Made by a program: the position numbers and the translations under genes
Notes under the pieces: generated by a model
Database searches by the model: none
Told to the model about the DNA's origin: nothing
The model's input: only the letters and a program-made list of their open reading frames with translations
Source: Proteobacteria bacterium UBA1844
GTDB taxonomy: Bacteria > Pseudomonadota > Gammaproteobacteria > Steroidobacterales > Woeseiaceae
NCBI GenBank assembly: GCA_002338615.1
Contig: DDIS01000062.1
Coordinates: 3,557-39,445 of the forward strand
Length of the DNA: 35,889 nt
Direction: 5' to 3'
Part shown: positions 15,387 to 24,256 of the stretch, piece by piece
How the letters are laid out: each line of letters begins with the position of its first letter
How positions within the stretch are numbered: the stretch's first letter is position 1

Positions 15387-18208
15387 AACTGCTTCAATCA
15401 CTGCCGCCGTGGTTGTTGCTTGTCGGCCTGTTGTTATTCGTCACGGCTGCTGACGCACGCAAGTCAAAAGAAGAGGAAACAATCAAGAGTCTGGAAAACC
15501 AGCGCATCGAAGTTCGGCCGGGTAATGTCATCATCAACAGTTCGGATCTCGCGCGTGATAACTACCGTGAGTTCCTGGACCTGGTATCGGATGACCCGGA
15601 CCTGCGCGCCGAGGCCATGCGTCGACTCGGTGATCTCGAACTGGAAGCGGGTGAGGCCGATGAATTGGCCGAGAATATCGAAGCTGTCGAGTCACAAGGA
15701 TATGACAATGCAGTTGACCTGTACCAGCAGCTTCTGGAGTCCTACCCGGACTACCAGCGCAATGACACGGTGTTATACCAGCTTGCCCGCGGCTACGAGA
15801 CTGGTGGCAAGAATGACGAGGCGCTCGAAGTTCTCAATGAGTTGGTGCGCCGGTACCCGGCTACGCCGATTATCGACGAGGTACAGTTTCGACGCGGGGA
15901 AATGCTGTTCATACGCAAGGACTACAACAACGCAGAGTTGGCTTACCAGGCGGTCGTCGACTTTGGCCCTGAGTCGCGCTACTACGAGCAATCGCTGTAC
16001 AAGCTCGGTTGGTCACAGTTCAAGCTGGCCTGGCACGAGGAAAGCCTGACGCCATTTTTTACATTGCTCGATTTGAAAATTGGTGATGTCGAGTACTCGG
16101 ACGGCGTGAATAAATTCGAAAACCTGAGCCGGCCGGAGCAGGAAATGATTGAGGATACCTTCCGCGTCCTCTCCATCAGCTTTTCCTATATGGATGGCGC
16201 GCAAAGTATTGACGAGTTCATGAACAAGCATGGCCATCGCGACTACGCTTACATTGTCTACATGAATCTTGGCGATCTCTATCTCAGCAAGGAGCGCTAC
16301 GTCGATGCCGCTGAAACATACCAGGCGTTCGTCGAACAGGACCCGTATCACGCGAAGGCACCGCTATTACAGGTCGAGGTGATAGAAGCATACAAGCAGG
16401 GCGGGTTTCCGAGCCTGGTGCTGGAAGGCAAGAAAGGCTTCGTGGATCGCTACGCAATGGACGGTGAATTCTGGATCCGGAATGCGCCCGAAGATAATAC
16501 CGAAGTCGCCGCCCACTTAAAGGCGAACCTGACCGACCTCGCACAGTATTACCACGCTGAGGCGCAAACGAACGGTAAGCAAAGCGATTACCAGGAGGCT
16601 GCACGCTGGTATCGCAAGTATTTGACCTCGTTTCCGGACGACCCGGACAGCGCGAGCACCAATTTCCTGCTCGCGGAAATACTGTTTGAAAGTAAGAACT
16701 TTGCCGCGGCAACCGAGGAATACGAGCGCACGGCGTACGCATACCCGTTGCATCAGCGTTCGGCAGAAGCCGGGTACGCGGCGCTGCTTGCATACCGCGA
16801 GCAGGAGAAACTGCTGCCCGAGGAGGCAAAGCTCGACTGGCATCGAGCCTATCTCGATAGTGGCCTCCGCTTTGCCGAAACCTATCCGGAGCACCCGGAG
16901 TCGGGCGCGGTGCTTACTGCGGTGGCCGAGGACCTGTTCAAACAGAATCAGTTCGACCTTGCAATCGCGGTTGCCCAGACGGTCGTAGCCAAGCAACCAG
17001 CGGTAGAGCCCGCTCTTATGCGCACGGCCTGGACGGTCATTGCACACTCCCGGTTTGACACTGAAAACTTCGTGGATGCCGAGCAAGCGTACTACCAGTT
17101 ACGGGTATTTACGCCGCCCAATGACCCGGAGGCTGAACAGCAAATCAAGGACCGGATTGCGTCATCAATCTACAAGCAGGGTGAGCAAGCACGTGACGCC
17201 GGCGATCTGGAGGCCGCCGTCAATCACTTCACCCGGCTTGGTGTGGCAGTGCCGGATTCGTCGATTCGGGCCACGGCGGAATACGATGCTGCCGCGGCGC
17301 TAATTACGCTGGCAGCCTGGGACCGCGCTGCCGGTGTGCTGGAGCAATTCCGCGACGATTATCCCGACAGCGAACTGAACGATGAGGTGTCGCAAAAACT
17401 GGCGGTCACCTACCTGGAGTCCGGTAAGGGGCGGGAAGCCGCAGAGGAATTTGAGCGTATTGCAGTTGCCGATGCAAGCAGCGACGACATACGGCGGGAG
17501 GCGCTGTGGAAGGCGTCGGAATTGTATGAAAAAGCCGGCGCCACGGCCGATGAGCAGCGTGTCTTGCAGAACATCGTCGCGCGTTACCCGGACCCGTTGG
17601 CCGAATCGATAGAAGCGCAATACCGATTGCTGAAAATTGCGAAAGCCAGCGGTAACGAGCAAGCCCAGATGGCATTGCTGCGGGATATTGTGCACGCGGA
17701 TGCAACCGCCGGGGCGGAGCGTAGCGACCGGACGAGATATCTCGCCGCAACCGCGTCGATCGAACTCGCGGATCCTTTGCGGGAACGATTCGAGGTGACG
17801 CAGCTCACTCAGCCGCTTGCCCCGAGTATGAAGCTGAAACGCAGCCTCATGGAGGACGTGATCAAAGCGTATACCGATGCGGCTGAGTACGGCGTTGCCG
17901 AGGTGACCACGGCGGCGACTTACCGTCTTGGTGAGGTGTACGAACACTTCGCGGCCGACCTTATGGATTCGGAACGACCGGCTGATCTCGATACAGCGGC
18001 TCTCGAACAATACGAGCTTTTGCTTGAAGAGCAGGTGTTTCCTTTTGAGGAAAAAGCCATCGAGCTTTACGTGGCCAACGCTGACCGTGCGGCAGATGGC
18101 GTGTTCGATCAGTGGGTCGAGAAAAGTTTTGAGCGGCTGGCGGGACTGATGCCAGCCCGGTACGCAAAATCGGAGCGAAGCGAAGATGTACTTACAGCGC
18201 TTTACTAA
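15383..18208 (+). CDS. Large periplasmic TPR protein 2 of the envelope cluster
   Basis: This 941-residue protein has a signal peptide (residues 1-25, hydrophobic WLLLVGLLLFVTAADA). The mature part is almost entirely tetratricopeptide-like repeats, seen as units such as AVDLYQQLLESYPDYQRND, VLYQLARGYETGGKNDEALE, AELAYQAVVDFGPESRYYEQ, EAARWYRKYLTSFPDDPDSA and GREAAEEFERIAV. Several repeats have the YP-D spacing of outer-membrane assembly or tol-pal YbgF-like TPRs. It is the largest member of the cluster and probably a periplasmic scaffold comparable in role to GltD of Myxococcus, though I did not align them. Start and stop overlap the neighbours by 4 and 23 bp respectively. Confidence 0.85.
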   Translation: MKLLQSLPPWLLLVGLLLFVTAADARKSKEEETIKSLENQRIEVRPGNVIINSSDLARDNYREFLDLVSDDPDLRAEAMRRLGDLELEAGEADELAENIEAVESQGYDNAVDLYQQLLESYPDYQRNDTVLYQLARGYETGGKNDEALEVLNELVRRYPATPIIDEVQFRRGEMLFIRKDYNNAELAYQAVVDFGPESRYYEQSLYKLGWSQFKLAWHEESLTPFFTLLDLKIGDVEYSDGVNKFENLSRPEQEMIEDTFRVLSISFSYMDGAQSIDEFMNKHGHRDYAYIVYMNLGDLYLSKERYVDAAETYQAFVEQDPYHAKAPLLQVEVIEAYKQGGFPSLVLEGKKGFVDRYAMDGEFWIRNAPEDNTEVAAHLKANLTDLAQYYHAEAQTNGKQSDYQEAARWYRKYLTSFPDDPDSASTNFLLAEILFESKNFAAATEEYERTAYAYPLHQRSAEAGYAALLAYREQEKLLPEEAKLDWHRAYLDSGLRFAETYPEHPESGAVLTAVAEDLFKQNQFDLAIAVAQTVVAKQPAVEPALMRTAWTVIAHSRFDTENFVDAEQAYYQLRVFTPPNDPEAEQQIKDRIASSIYKQGEQARDAGDLEAAVNHFTRLGVAVPDSSIRATAEYDAAAALITLAAWDRAAGVLEQFRDDYPDSELNDEVSQKLAVTYLESGKGREAAEEFERIAVADASSDDIRREALWKASELYEKAGATADEQRVLQNIVARYPDPLAESIEAQYRLLKIAKASGNEQAQMALLRDIVHADATAGAERSDRTRYLAATASIELADPLRERFEVTQLTQPLAPSMKLKRSLMEDVIKAYTDAAEYGVAEVTTAATYRLGEVYEHFAADLMDSERPADLDTAALEQYELLLEEQVFPFEEKAIELYVANADRAADGVFDQWVEKSFERLAGLMPARYAKSERSEDVLTALY

Positions 18209-18854
18209 TATTCCCGGCAGAGTCGCCTCTGGGCTGTTGCTGCTCGCGGCACTGCTCCTGGCTGCCTGTTCGTCAACCGGACCGGCAGTGCGGGATGACG
18301 CGCGTGCGACAGGCAATGCTGCCCTGACGCGCGGAGAAGACGGTGCCATGCAGGTCTCACCGGCAGCACAGACCCTTTTTGAGCAAGCCGCTGCGACCAT
18401 GGCGTCCGGCGATCTGCTCGACGCGGAGCTGCGCTTCAAGGAACTCCTGTTGCAGTATCCGGATATACCCGCAGCGCAGGTTAACCTCGCTATTATTCAT
18501 AGCAGCAATGGCAATGACGAGGCCGCACGCGCGGCCATCGACGCCGCTCTTCAGATTGACCCGGATTTCGCGCCGGCACTGAACCAGCTTGGCATGCTAC
18601 TTCGCAGAAATGGCAATTTCCCGGAGGCAGAGGCTGCTTATTTGAAGGCCGTCACAGTCTCACCTGAGTACGCCTTGGCACACTACAACCTCGGTGTCCT
18701 GAATGAGCTGTATCTGCAGCGACTGGACATCGCGTTGCAGCATTTCGAGCAGTATCAGGCGCTGGTTGGCGACGACGAGCAAGTGGAAAAATGGATTGCG
18801 GACCTGGAACGACGCGTGGCGGCGAACCAGCGCACAGCGAACGTGGCGGAGTGA
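18186..18854 (+). CDS. TPR lipoprotein, predicted outer-membrane
   Basis: This 222-residue protein has a lipoprotein signal with lipobox LAAC (Cys28). Ser follows at +2, which favours outer-membrane sorting over inner-membrane retention. Three TPR units follow, for example ASGDLLDAELRFKELLLQYP, IDAALQIDPDFAPALNQLGM and EAAYLKAVTVSPEYALAHYN, and the C-terminus continues as a helix (EQVEKWIADLERRVAANQ). Its start lies inside the end of the preceding gene, which is common in coupled operons. A TPR lipoprotein is also part of the Glt system (GltE/AglT), so an outer-membrane anchor for this complex is a reasonable inference. Confidence 0.85.
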   Translation: MYLQRFTNIPGRVASGLLLLAALLLAACSSTGPAVRDDARATGNAALTRGEDGAMQVSPAAQTLFEQAAATMASGDLLDAELRFKELLLQYPDIPAAQVNLAIIHSSNGNDEAARAAIDAALQIDPDFAPALNQLGMLLRRNGNFPEAEAAYLKAVTVSPEYALAHYNLGVLNELYLQRLDIALQHFEQYQALVGDDEQVEKWIADLERRVAANQRTANVAE

Positions 18855-18859
18855 AGGAC

Positions 18860-19369
18860 GTGAGTAGCGGTTGCATTGAGCGATTCCGGCAACATGGCGG
18901 CAGGCTTGCGCGTTTGCTCGTGCTCGGTATGCAGCTGGTTCCATTTGCGGCCCAGGCTCAAAGTGATGACACGGATTCCGCCGCGCAGCAATCCGCTGAG
19001 ATCGATGCACTGGAACCTGGTGTGAATACCGCGACGCTGGATTCCAATACAGCTGAGCCAAGCGCAAGGGATGAGATTGCGGCGACCGATCCTGCTGTGC
19101 CACCCGTTGCCCTGGCAAAGGATGTCACCCGCAGCCAGTCGGGCAATGCCGTCATGGATCGCATGGACCTTGGACGAACCGAAATTACAGGCAACCAGGA
19201 ATTACCGAAAGTGCTGTACATAGTGCCCTGGAAAAAAGCAGATCCAGGTGACCTGATGGGAAAGCCGGTCAACAGCTTGCTGGACGAGGTGCTGGCGCCC
19301 ATTGATCGTGAAGAATTTGTACGTTCCGTCGACTACTACGATGAGTTGCATGGTGTCGCGGATGAGTAG
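18860..19369 (+). CDS. Small secreted protein of the envelope cluster, unknown function
   Basis: The protein has 169 residues from GTG 18860 (GGAG lies eight bases upstream); GTG 18851 is an alternative that overlaps the previous stop. It begins with a signal-like segment (RLARLLVLGMQLVPFAAQAQ), then a low-complexity Ala/Ser/Asp/Thr-rich stretch of about 80 residues that is probably disordered, and ends with a compact conserved-looking region (ELPKVLYIVPWKKADPGDLM, then a segment ending in SVDYYDELHG). I recognise no family. Its position between the TPR lipoprotein and the ExbB-like gene suggests a linker or regulator between the outer-membrane and motor halves. Confidence 0.7.
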   Translation: MSSGCIERFRQHGGRLARLLVLGMQLVPFAAQAQSDDTDSAAQQSAEIDALEPGVNTATLDSNTAEPSARDEIAATDPAVPPVALAKDVTRSQSGNAVMDRMDLGRTEITGNQELPKVLYIVPWKKADPGDLMGKPVNSLLDEVLAPIDREEFVRSVDYYDELHGVADE

Positions 19370-19389
19370 CAATAGTGCCAGGAATTTCC

Positions 19390-19413
19390 GTAGGAGCGCC
19401 GTCTGCGGCGCGA
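19390..19413 (+). repeat. REP-like palindromic repeat, copy B (variant)
   Basis: The sequence starts GTAGGAGCGCCGTC and ends TGCGGCGCGA, with a GCGCCG-like palindrome in place of GCGGCT. It has the same head and tail as copy A and forms an inverted pair with copy C, 11 bp away. Confidence 0.65.
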
Positions 19414-19424
19414 TCCACTGCAGG

Positions 19425-19447
19425 TCGCGGCTGGAAGCCGCTCCTAC
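19425..19447 (-). repeat. REP-like palindromic repeat, copy C
   Basis: Read on the minus strand it is identical over 23 bases to copy A at 7359-7381. Together with copy B it makes a head-to-head pair, the arrangement called a BIME in enterobacteria. It lies in the 208-bp gap between the small secreted protein and the ExbB-like gene and could fold into a large hairpin in the mRNA. Confidence 0.7.
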
Positions 19448-19577
19448 GGGCATTCTGAGGTCGGTGTTGCTTGCTGGACGAGTTTGAATAGTTAGTTTAA
19501 CCGGGGTCGGGCCCGGCGTACGGATAGCCGACCCACTTGAAACGTTGGAAATGATTGATGCATAGAGGAGCAATCAA

Positions 19578-20216
19578 ATGAGCACAATAGTGCGCTTTTT
19601 CCAGGATGGCGGAGTCTTCATGGTGCCGATCCTGTTCGTGTTCGCGTTCGGCGTCATTATCGCCATCGAACGCTGGACGTATCTGACAATGTCAGGTGCC
19701 AGCAATCGTGCATTGTGGAAAAAAATCGTGCCTTACCTAAAGGCCGGCAATTTCCAGGAAGCGGCTGCACACACGGCCAAGTCAAAAGCCGCGATCGGGT
19801 CGATCCTGACCTACGGCCTGTATCGCGTGAAAAGTGCGCGGCGTCGTGACGACATCGAGAAGGCAATGGAAGAAAGCATGATGGAGGTGCTGCCGCGTCT
19901 TGAAAAACGCACTCACTACCTCGCCACGCTGGCAAACATTGCAACATTGCTCGGGCTGCTCGGTACCATTATCGGTCTGATTGCGGCGTTTACCGCGGTG
20001 TCGAATGCGAACCCGGCGGACAAGGCTGACATGCTCTCAGCGAGTATTTCGACCGCCATGAACACGACCGCATTCGGCCTGATGGCTGCAATCCCGTTGC
20101 TCCTGATTCATGCACTTTTGCAGACCAAGACCAATCAACTCGTTGATAGCCTGGAAATGGCCAGTGTCAAGTTCCTGAATGCCATCACAGAACGTCAGCT
20201 CAAAGCCGGAGCGTAG
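19578..20216 (+). CDS. MotA/TolQ/ExbB-type proton channel subunit
   Basis: This 212-residue inner-membrane protein has the three-helix ExbB/TolQ layout: helix 1 at about 12-32 (GVFMVPILFVFAFGVIIAIE), a cytoplasmic region with MEESMMEVLPRLEKRTHYLATLANIATLLGLLGTI leading into helix 2, and helix 3 (TTAFGLMAAIPLLLIHALLQ). The TLLGLLGTIIGL and STAMNTTAFGL stretches are the family channel signatures. It should form the pentameric stator that couples proton flow to a TonB-like partner. It resembles AglR of Myxococcus by gene context (one ExbB with two ExbDs). The two ExbD genes follow three bases apart each. Confidence 0.9.
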   Translation: MSTIVRFFQDGGVFMVPILFVFAFGVIIAIERWTYLTMSGASNRALWKKIVPYLKAGNFQEAAAHTAKSKAAIGSILTYGLYRVKSARRRDDIEKAMEESMMEVLPRLEKRTHYLATLANIATLLGLLGTIIGLIAAFTAVSNANPADKADMLSASISTAMNTTAFGLMAAIPLLLIHALLQTKTNQLVDSLEMASVKFLNAITERQLKAGA

Positions 20217-20219
20217 GAA

Positions 20220-20735
20220 ATGATTCGTCGCCGCAGAGGCGGCCGTCGTCACAATGAGGACACGGCCGAACTCAACATCACGGCATTTATGAACCTGATG
20301 GTTATTCTGGTTCCGTTTCTTTTGATCACCGCGGTGTTCTCGCGTTTGGCAATTCTCGAGTTGAATTTGCCAGGCTCCTCAACCGAGCCCGTGGATCCGA
20401 AAGAACAGGTATTCCAGTTGGAAGTCATCGTTCGTGAAGACAAGATTGAAATCGGCGACCGAAACCAGGGGCTCCTTGGCGTCTATCCAAACCTGCCTGA
20501 TGGTGAGTATGACTACGAAGCCGTGAGCGCCAAGCTGGCGGAGCTCAAAGATCGCTACCCGAAGAAAACGGATGCGGCCATCCTGCTCGAGCCGGACATT
20601 GAGTACGACACGGTCGTGCAAGTAATGGACCGTGTAAGAATTGAACAGCAGATCGAGGACGATGCCGTTGTGCGCAGCGACCTGTTTCCGGATATTTCGA
20701 TCGGCGACGCGCCGGTCCTGGCTGGGGGTGCCTGA
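20220..20735 (+). CDS. ExbD/TolR-type subunit with Asn in place of the channel Asp
   Basis: This 171-residue protein has a basic cytoplasmic start (MIRRRRGGRRHNED), one membrane helix (residues 20-42) and a periplasmic domain. In ExbD, TolR and MotB-like subunits the helix begins with a conserved Asp that carries protons. Here the aligned motif reads LNITAFMNLMVILV, with Asn25 encoded by AAC at 20292-20294. The next gene retains Asp at the equivalent place. The periplasmic part (EIGDRNQGLLGVYPNLPDGE, and further on AAILLEPDIEYDTVVQVMDR) is typical of the family and appears intact, so this is not a broken gene. It may be a structural, non-protonating partner of the second ExbD. Confidence 0.85.
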   Translation: MIRRRRGGRRHNEDTAELNITAFMNLMVILVPFLLITAVFSRLAILELNLPGSSTEPVDPKEQVFQLEVIVREDKIEIGDRNQGLLGVYPNLPDGEYDYEAVSAKLAELKDRYPKKTDAAILLEPDIEYDTVVQVMDRVRIEQQIEDDAVVRSDLFPDISIGDAPVLAGGA

Positions 20736-20738
20736 GCC

Positions 20739-21266
20739 ATGGTCAAGTCGGCACGCGCAAAACGGATGGAAAAGCACCATACGAGGAATAACCGCAATGC
20801 GGCGTTGAACCTCGTCTCGCTGATGGATATTTTTACGATCCTCGTGTTTTTCCTGCTGGTGAATTCGTCGGACGTCGAGACCCTGCCAAATGCCAAGGAT
20901 CTGCAGTTGCCGGAATCCATCGCCGAGGAGAAGGCCAAGGAAACGGTTGTCATCCTGATAGGTGAGCAGGACATCCTGGTGCAGGGTACGCCGATCGCCA
21001 AGGTCGCTGATGTTATGGCGACGAAAGGCAATGATATCGCACCGCTGCGCATAGCCCTGAAGTCGCAGAATGATCGCGTTTTACGACGCGAAGCAAAGGA
21101 TGACATCGCGGGACGGGAAGTAACGATCATGGGCGACAAGGAGATTCCGTATCGCCTGTTGAAGAAAATCATGGCGACTTGCACTGCGGCTGATTACGGG
21201 CAGATTTCACTCGCCGTGTTGCAAAAGAGCAGCGACAAACTGGACACCATTCAGGCGGCGCAATAA
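20739..21266 (+). CDS. ExbD/TolR-type subunit with intact channel Asp
   Basis: This 175-residue inner-membrane protein has a basic N-terminus (KSARAKRMEKHHTRNN) and one membrane helix (residues 24-43, LVSLMDIFTILVFFLLVN). Asp30 occupies the conserved proton-carrying position. The periplasmic domain is of ExbD/TolR type, with a segment rich in charged residues (LRIALKSQNDRVLRREAKDD) and a C-terminal ISLAVLQKS strand. It follows the Asn-variant ExbD by three bases and resembles the double TolR arrangement of AglQ/AglS in the myxobacterial gliding motor. Together with the ExbB-like protein it should form the energised motor of this cluster. Confidence 0.9.
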   Translation: MVKSARAKRMEKHHTRNNRNAALNLVSLMDIFTILVFFLLVNSSDVETLPNAKDLQLPESIAEEKAKETVVILIGEQDILVQGTPIAKVADVMATKGNDIAPLRIALKSQNDRVLRREAKDDIAGREVTIMGDKEIPYRLLKKIMATCTAADYGQISLAVLQKSSDKLDTIQAAQ

Positions 21267-21301
21267 GCGCCGTTGTTAACAGGCCCCGGGAGTCATAGGA
21301 A

Positions 21302-22270
21302 TTGGATTTACCATTCTACAGAGAGTATGACCTGCCCTGGACGTCAGACGGCGACCAGGAGCGCAAATTCCAGCGCCAGCTCGGGATTTCGTTTCTTGTG
21401 GTCGTTGCCTTAAGCATCGTCTGGCCGTTCATCCCGACGCCGGACCCCGAACCCTATGACGTAGAAGATATTCCGCCACGAATTGCTCAATTGCTGCTGG
21501 AAGACAAACCTCTGCCGCCACCGCCACCGCCGGTGGTCGAGGAAGCTGAGCCGGAGCCCGAACCCGAGATCGACGAGCCCGAACCCGAGAAAGTCGTGGA
21601 AGCCGAGCCGGAACCGGAGGTCGCGCCTGAACCCGAGCCCGAGATCGACCGGACAGAAGTAGCCCGTGAGCAGGCGCAGGCGGCGTTCATGCCCTTCGCC
21701 GAGGATCTCGCCGATCTCGTCGATACCAATTTGCTCGACAAGGTTGACGACAATCGTGAGTTAAGTGCCTCCGTGGGCGAGGCTGAGCGCAATGAACGCT
21801 CGATGATTACCTCGAAAGTCGGCGCGGCATCCGGAGGGATCAACACCGCCAACATGAGCCGTAATACGGGCGGCACCGGAATCGCAGGTCGCAGCACAAC
21901 CAAGATTGCCAGTCCGGTCGCCAGCATTGGCAGTCAGAATTCGGCAGGCGGCGCACGTCGCGAAGGTACGAGCGGCAAGGCGTCGCGGTCGCGCGAAGAA
22001 ATCGAACTGGTATTCGACAAGAACAAGGGCGCGATCTTCTCGCTGTACAACCGGGCGCTCAGGCGCGATCCATCGCTCGAGGGCAAACTCGTTTTGCGGC
22101 TCACGATTGCGCCGAACGGTGTCGTGACGGCTTGTGAAGTCGTATCTAGCGAACTCGGTGATCCGGATCTCGAGGACAAGCTGGTACAACGCGTCAGGCT
22201 GTTCCGCTTTGAGGCCCGCGATGTCGAGGCAATCACCACCACCAAGCCGATCGACTTCTTCCCTGCCTAG
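21302..22270 (+). CDS. TonB-like energy transducer with AgmX/PglI-type C-terminal region
   Basis: The protein has 322 residues from a TTG start, with GGGAG nine bases upstream. A short cytoplasmic segment precedes one membrane helix (about 27-44, LGISFLVVVALSIVWPFI). The periplasmic linker is Pro/Glu-rich (six consecutive Pro at 72-77, then repeated Glu-Pro pairs up to about 115), as in TonB. A Gly/Ser/Asn-rich region (170-230) follows. The C-terminal 90 residues have the AgmX/PglI pattern: an IELVFDKNKGAIFSLYNRAL helix, GKLVLRLTIAPNGVVTACEV strands, and a final FRFE...FF segment. It should transmit motor energy to the TPR periplasmic proteins and is the last gene of the cluster. Confidence 0.85.
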   Translation: MDLPFYREYDLPWTSDGDQERKFQRQLGISFLVVVALSIVWPFIPTPDPEPYDVEDIPPRIAQLLLEDKPLPPPPPPVVEEAEPEPEPEIDEPEPEKVVEAEPEPEVAPEPEPEIDRTEVAREQAQAAFMPFAEDLADLVDTNLLDKVDDNRELSASVGEAERNERSMITSKVGAASGGINTANMSRNTGGTGIAGRSTTKIASPVASIGSQNSAGGARREGTSGKASRSREEIELVFDKNKGAIFSLYNRALRRDPSLEGKLVLRLTIAPNGVVTACEVVSSELGDPDLEDKLVQRVRLFRFEARDVEAITTTKPIDFFPA

Positions 22271-22302
22271 CAGCCCGTAGCCGGCAGGATTATAGTTGTC
22301 GC

Positions 22303-22848
22303 ATGCCTGTTGCGAGCGACAAGAATTACGCTAAGGAGTCGAATCTCGGTGTTTCTACGGGCTTTCCTCCTGTCGCGAGCAGCGACGCCAGGATCTTGCT
22401 GCTAGGCAGTATGCCCGGCCAGCAATCGCTTAAGGCAGGGCAATACTACGCGCACCCGCAAAATGCGTTCTGGCCGATCATGCAATCACTCTTCGGCGTG
22501 CGCGGCAGCTACACCGCGCGTTGCCGGCAACTCGCAGCGCATCGCATTGCGCTCTGGGACGTGTTGCGCGAAACGGTTCGCCCCGGCAGCCTCGACGCCG
22601 ATATTCGAATGGATACGGCCGCAGCCAACGATTTCCAGGGGTTCCTCGCAGCGCACACCGAAATCGACGTGATCGGCTTCAATGGCAAAAAGGCAGAGTC
22701 GCTGTTTCGACGTTTCTGCCTGCCGTCACTCGACGTGCGTTCGTTACGGCTGGTGGGCCTGCCATCGAGCAGCCCGGCCTATGCTTCCATCTCTTGTGAA
22801 GACAAGTGCGTGCTCTGGCAACAGCGCTTGTTTTGCCAGAATCGCTAA
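22303..22848 (+). CDS. DNA-deoxyinosine glycosylase-type DNA repair protein (UDG superfamily)
   Basis: The protein has 181 residues. The N-terminal motif ILLLGSMPGQQSLKAGQYYAHPQNAFWPIM is characteristic of the hypoxanthine-DNA glycosylase (family 6) branch of the uracil-DNA glycosylase superfamily. These enzymes remove deaminated adenine from DNA. The GFNGKKAE stretch and the LPSSSPAYASIS motif near the C-terminus are the expected distal substrate-binding elements. The start could be a little downstream, since the first 20 residues are not conserved-looking. It is convergent with the P-II gene and not obviously connected with its neighbours. Confidence 0.85.
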   Translation: MPVASDKNYAKESNLGVSTGFPPVASSDARILLLGSMPGQQSLKAGQYYAHPQNAFWPIMQSLFGVRGSYTARCRQLAAHRIALWDVLRETVRPGSLDADIRMDTAAANDFQGFLAAHTEIDVIGFNGKKAESLFRRFCLPSLDVRSLRLVGLPSSSPAYASISCEDKCVLWQQRLFCQNR

Positions 22849-22861
22849 ATTGCGGTTCAAT

Positions 22862-22878
22862 CGTCGCATGCCGCGACG
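22862..22878. terminator. Hairpin between convergent genes
   Basis: A 6-bp stem CGTCGC/GCGACG with an ATGCC loop lies between the convergent glycosylase and P-II genes. No U-tract is seen, so its role as a terminator is uncertain. Confidence 0.3.
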
Positions 22879-22884
22879 GCAACT

Positions 22885-24154
<1,270 letters not shown>

Positions 24155-24256
24155 TGGGCCGCTCCCTGTCGCAGGTCTACCTGCGACATGGTATTCAGAT
24201 TTTTCCGGCATACCGGGACAATGCCCAGTTGGACGAACCAGGCTGGGGAATTGCAG

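Noticed and set aside
17300..18439. Long open frame (379 codons) on the minus strand
   Set aside because: It overlaps the end of the large TPR gene and the TPR lipoprotein gene. Both plus-strand genes have signal peptides and repeat patterns, whereas this frame has none and is Arg/Cys-rich.
21274..21286. TGTTAACAGGCCC repeated exactly at 29046-29058 and nearly at 12283-12295, each shortly before a gene
   Set aside because: A 13-base repeat is expected by chance several times in 36 kb, spacing to the starts differs, and no palindrome is present. It is too weak to call a regulatory site.
21530..21660. Repetitive Glu-Pro codons in the TonB-like gene as a DNA tandem repeat
   Set aside because: The repetition follows the Pro/Glu linker typical of TonB proteins and is a protein-level feature, not a separate DNA repeat.
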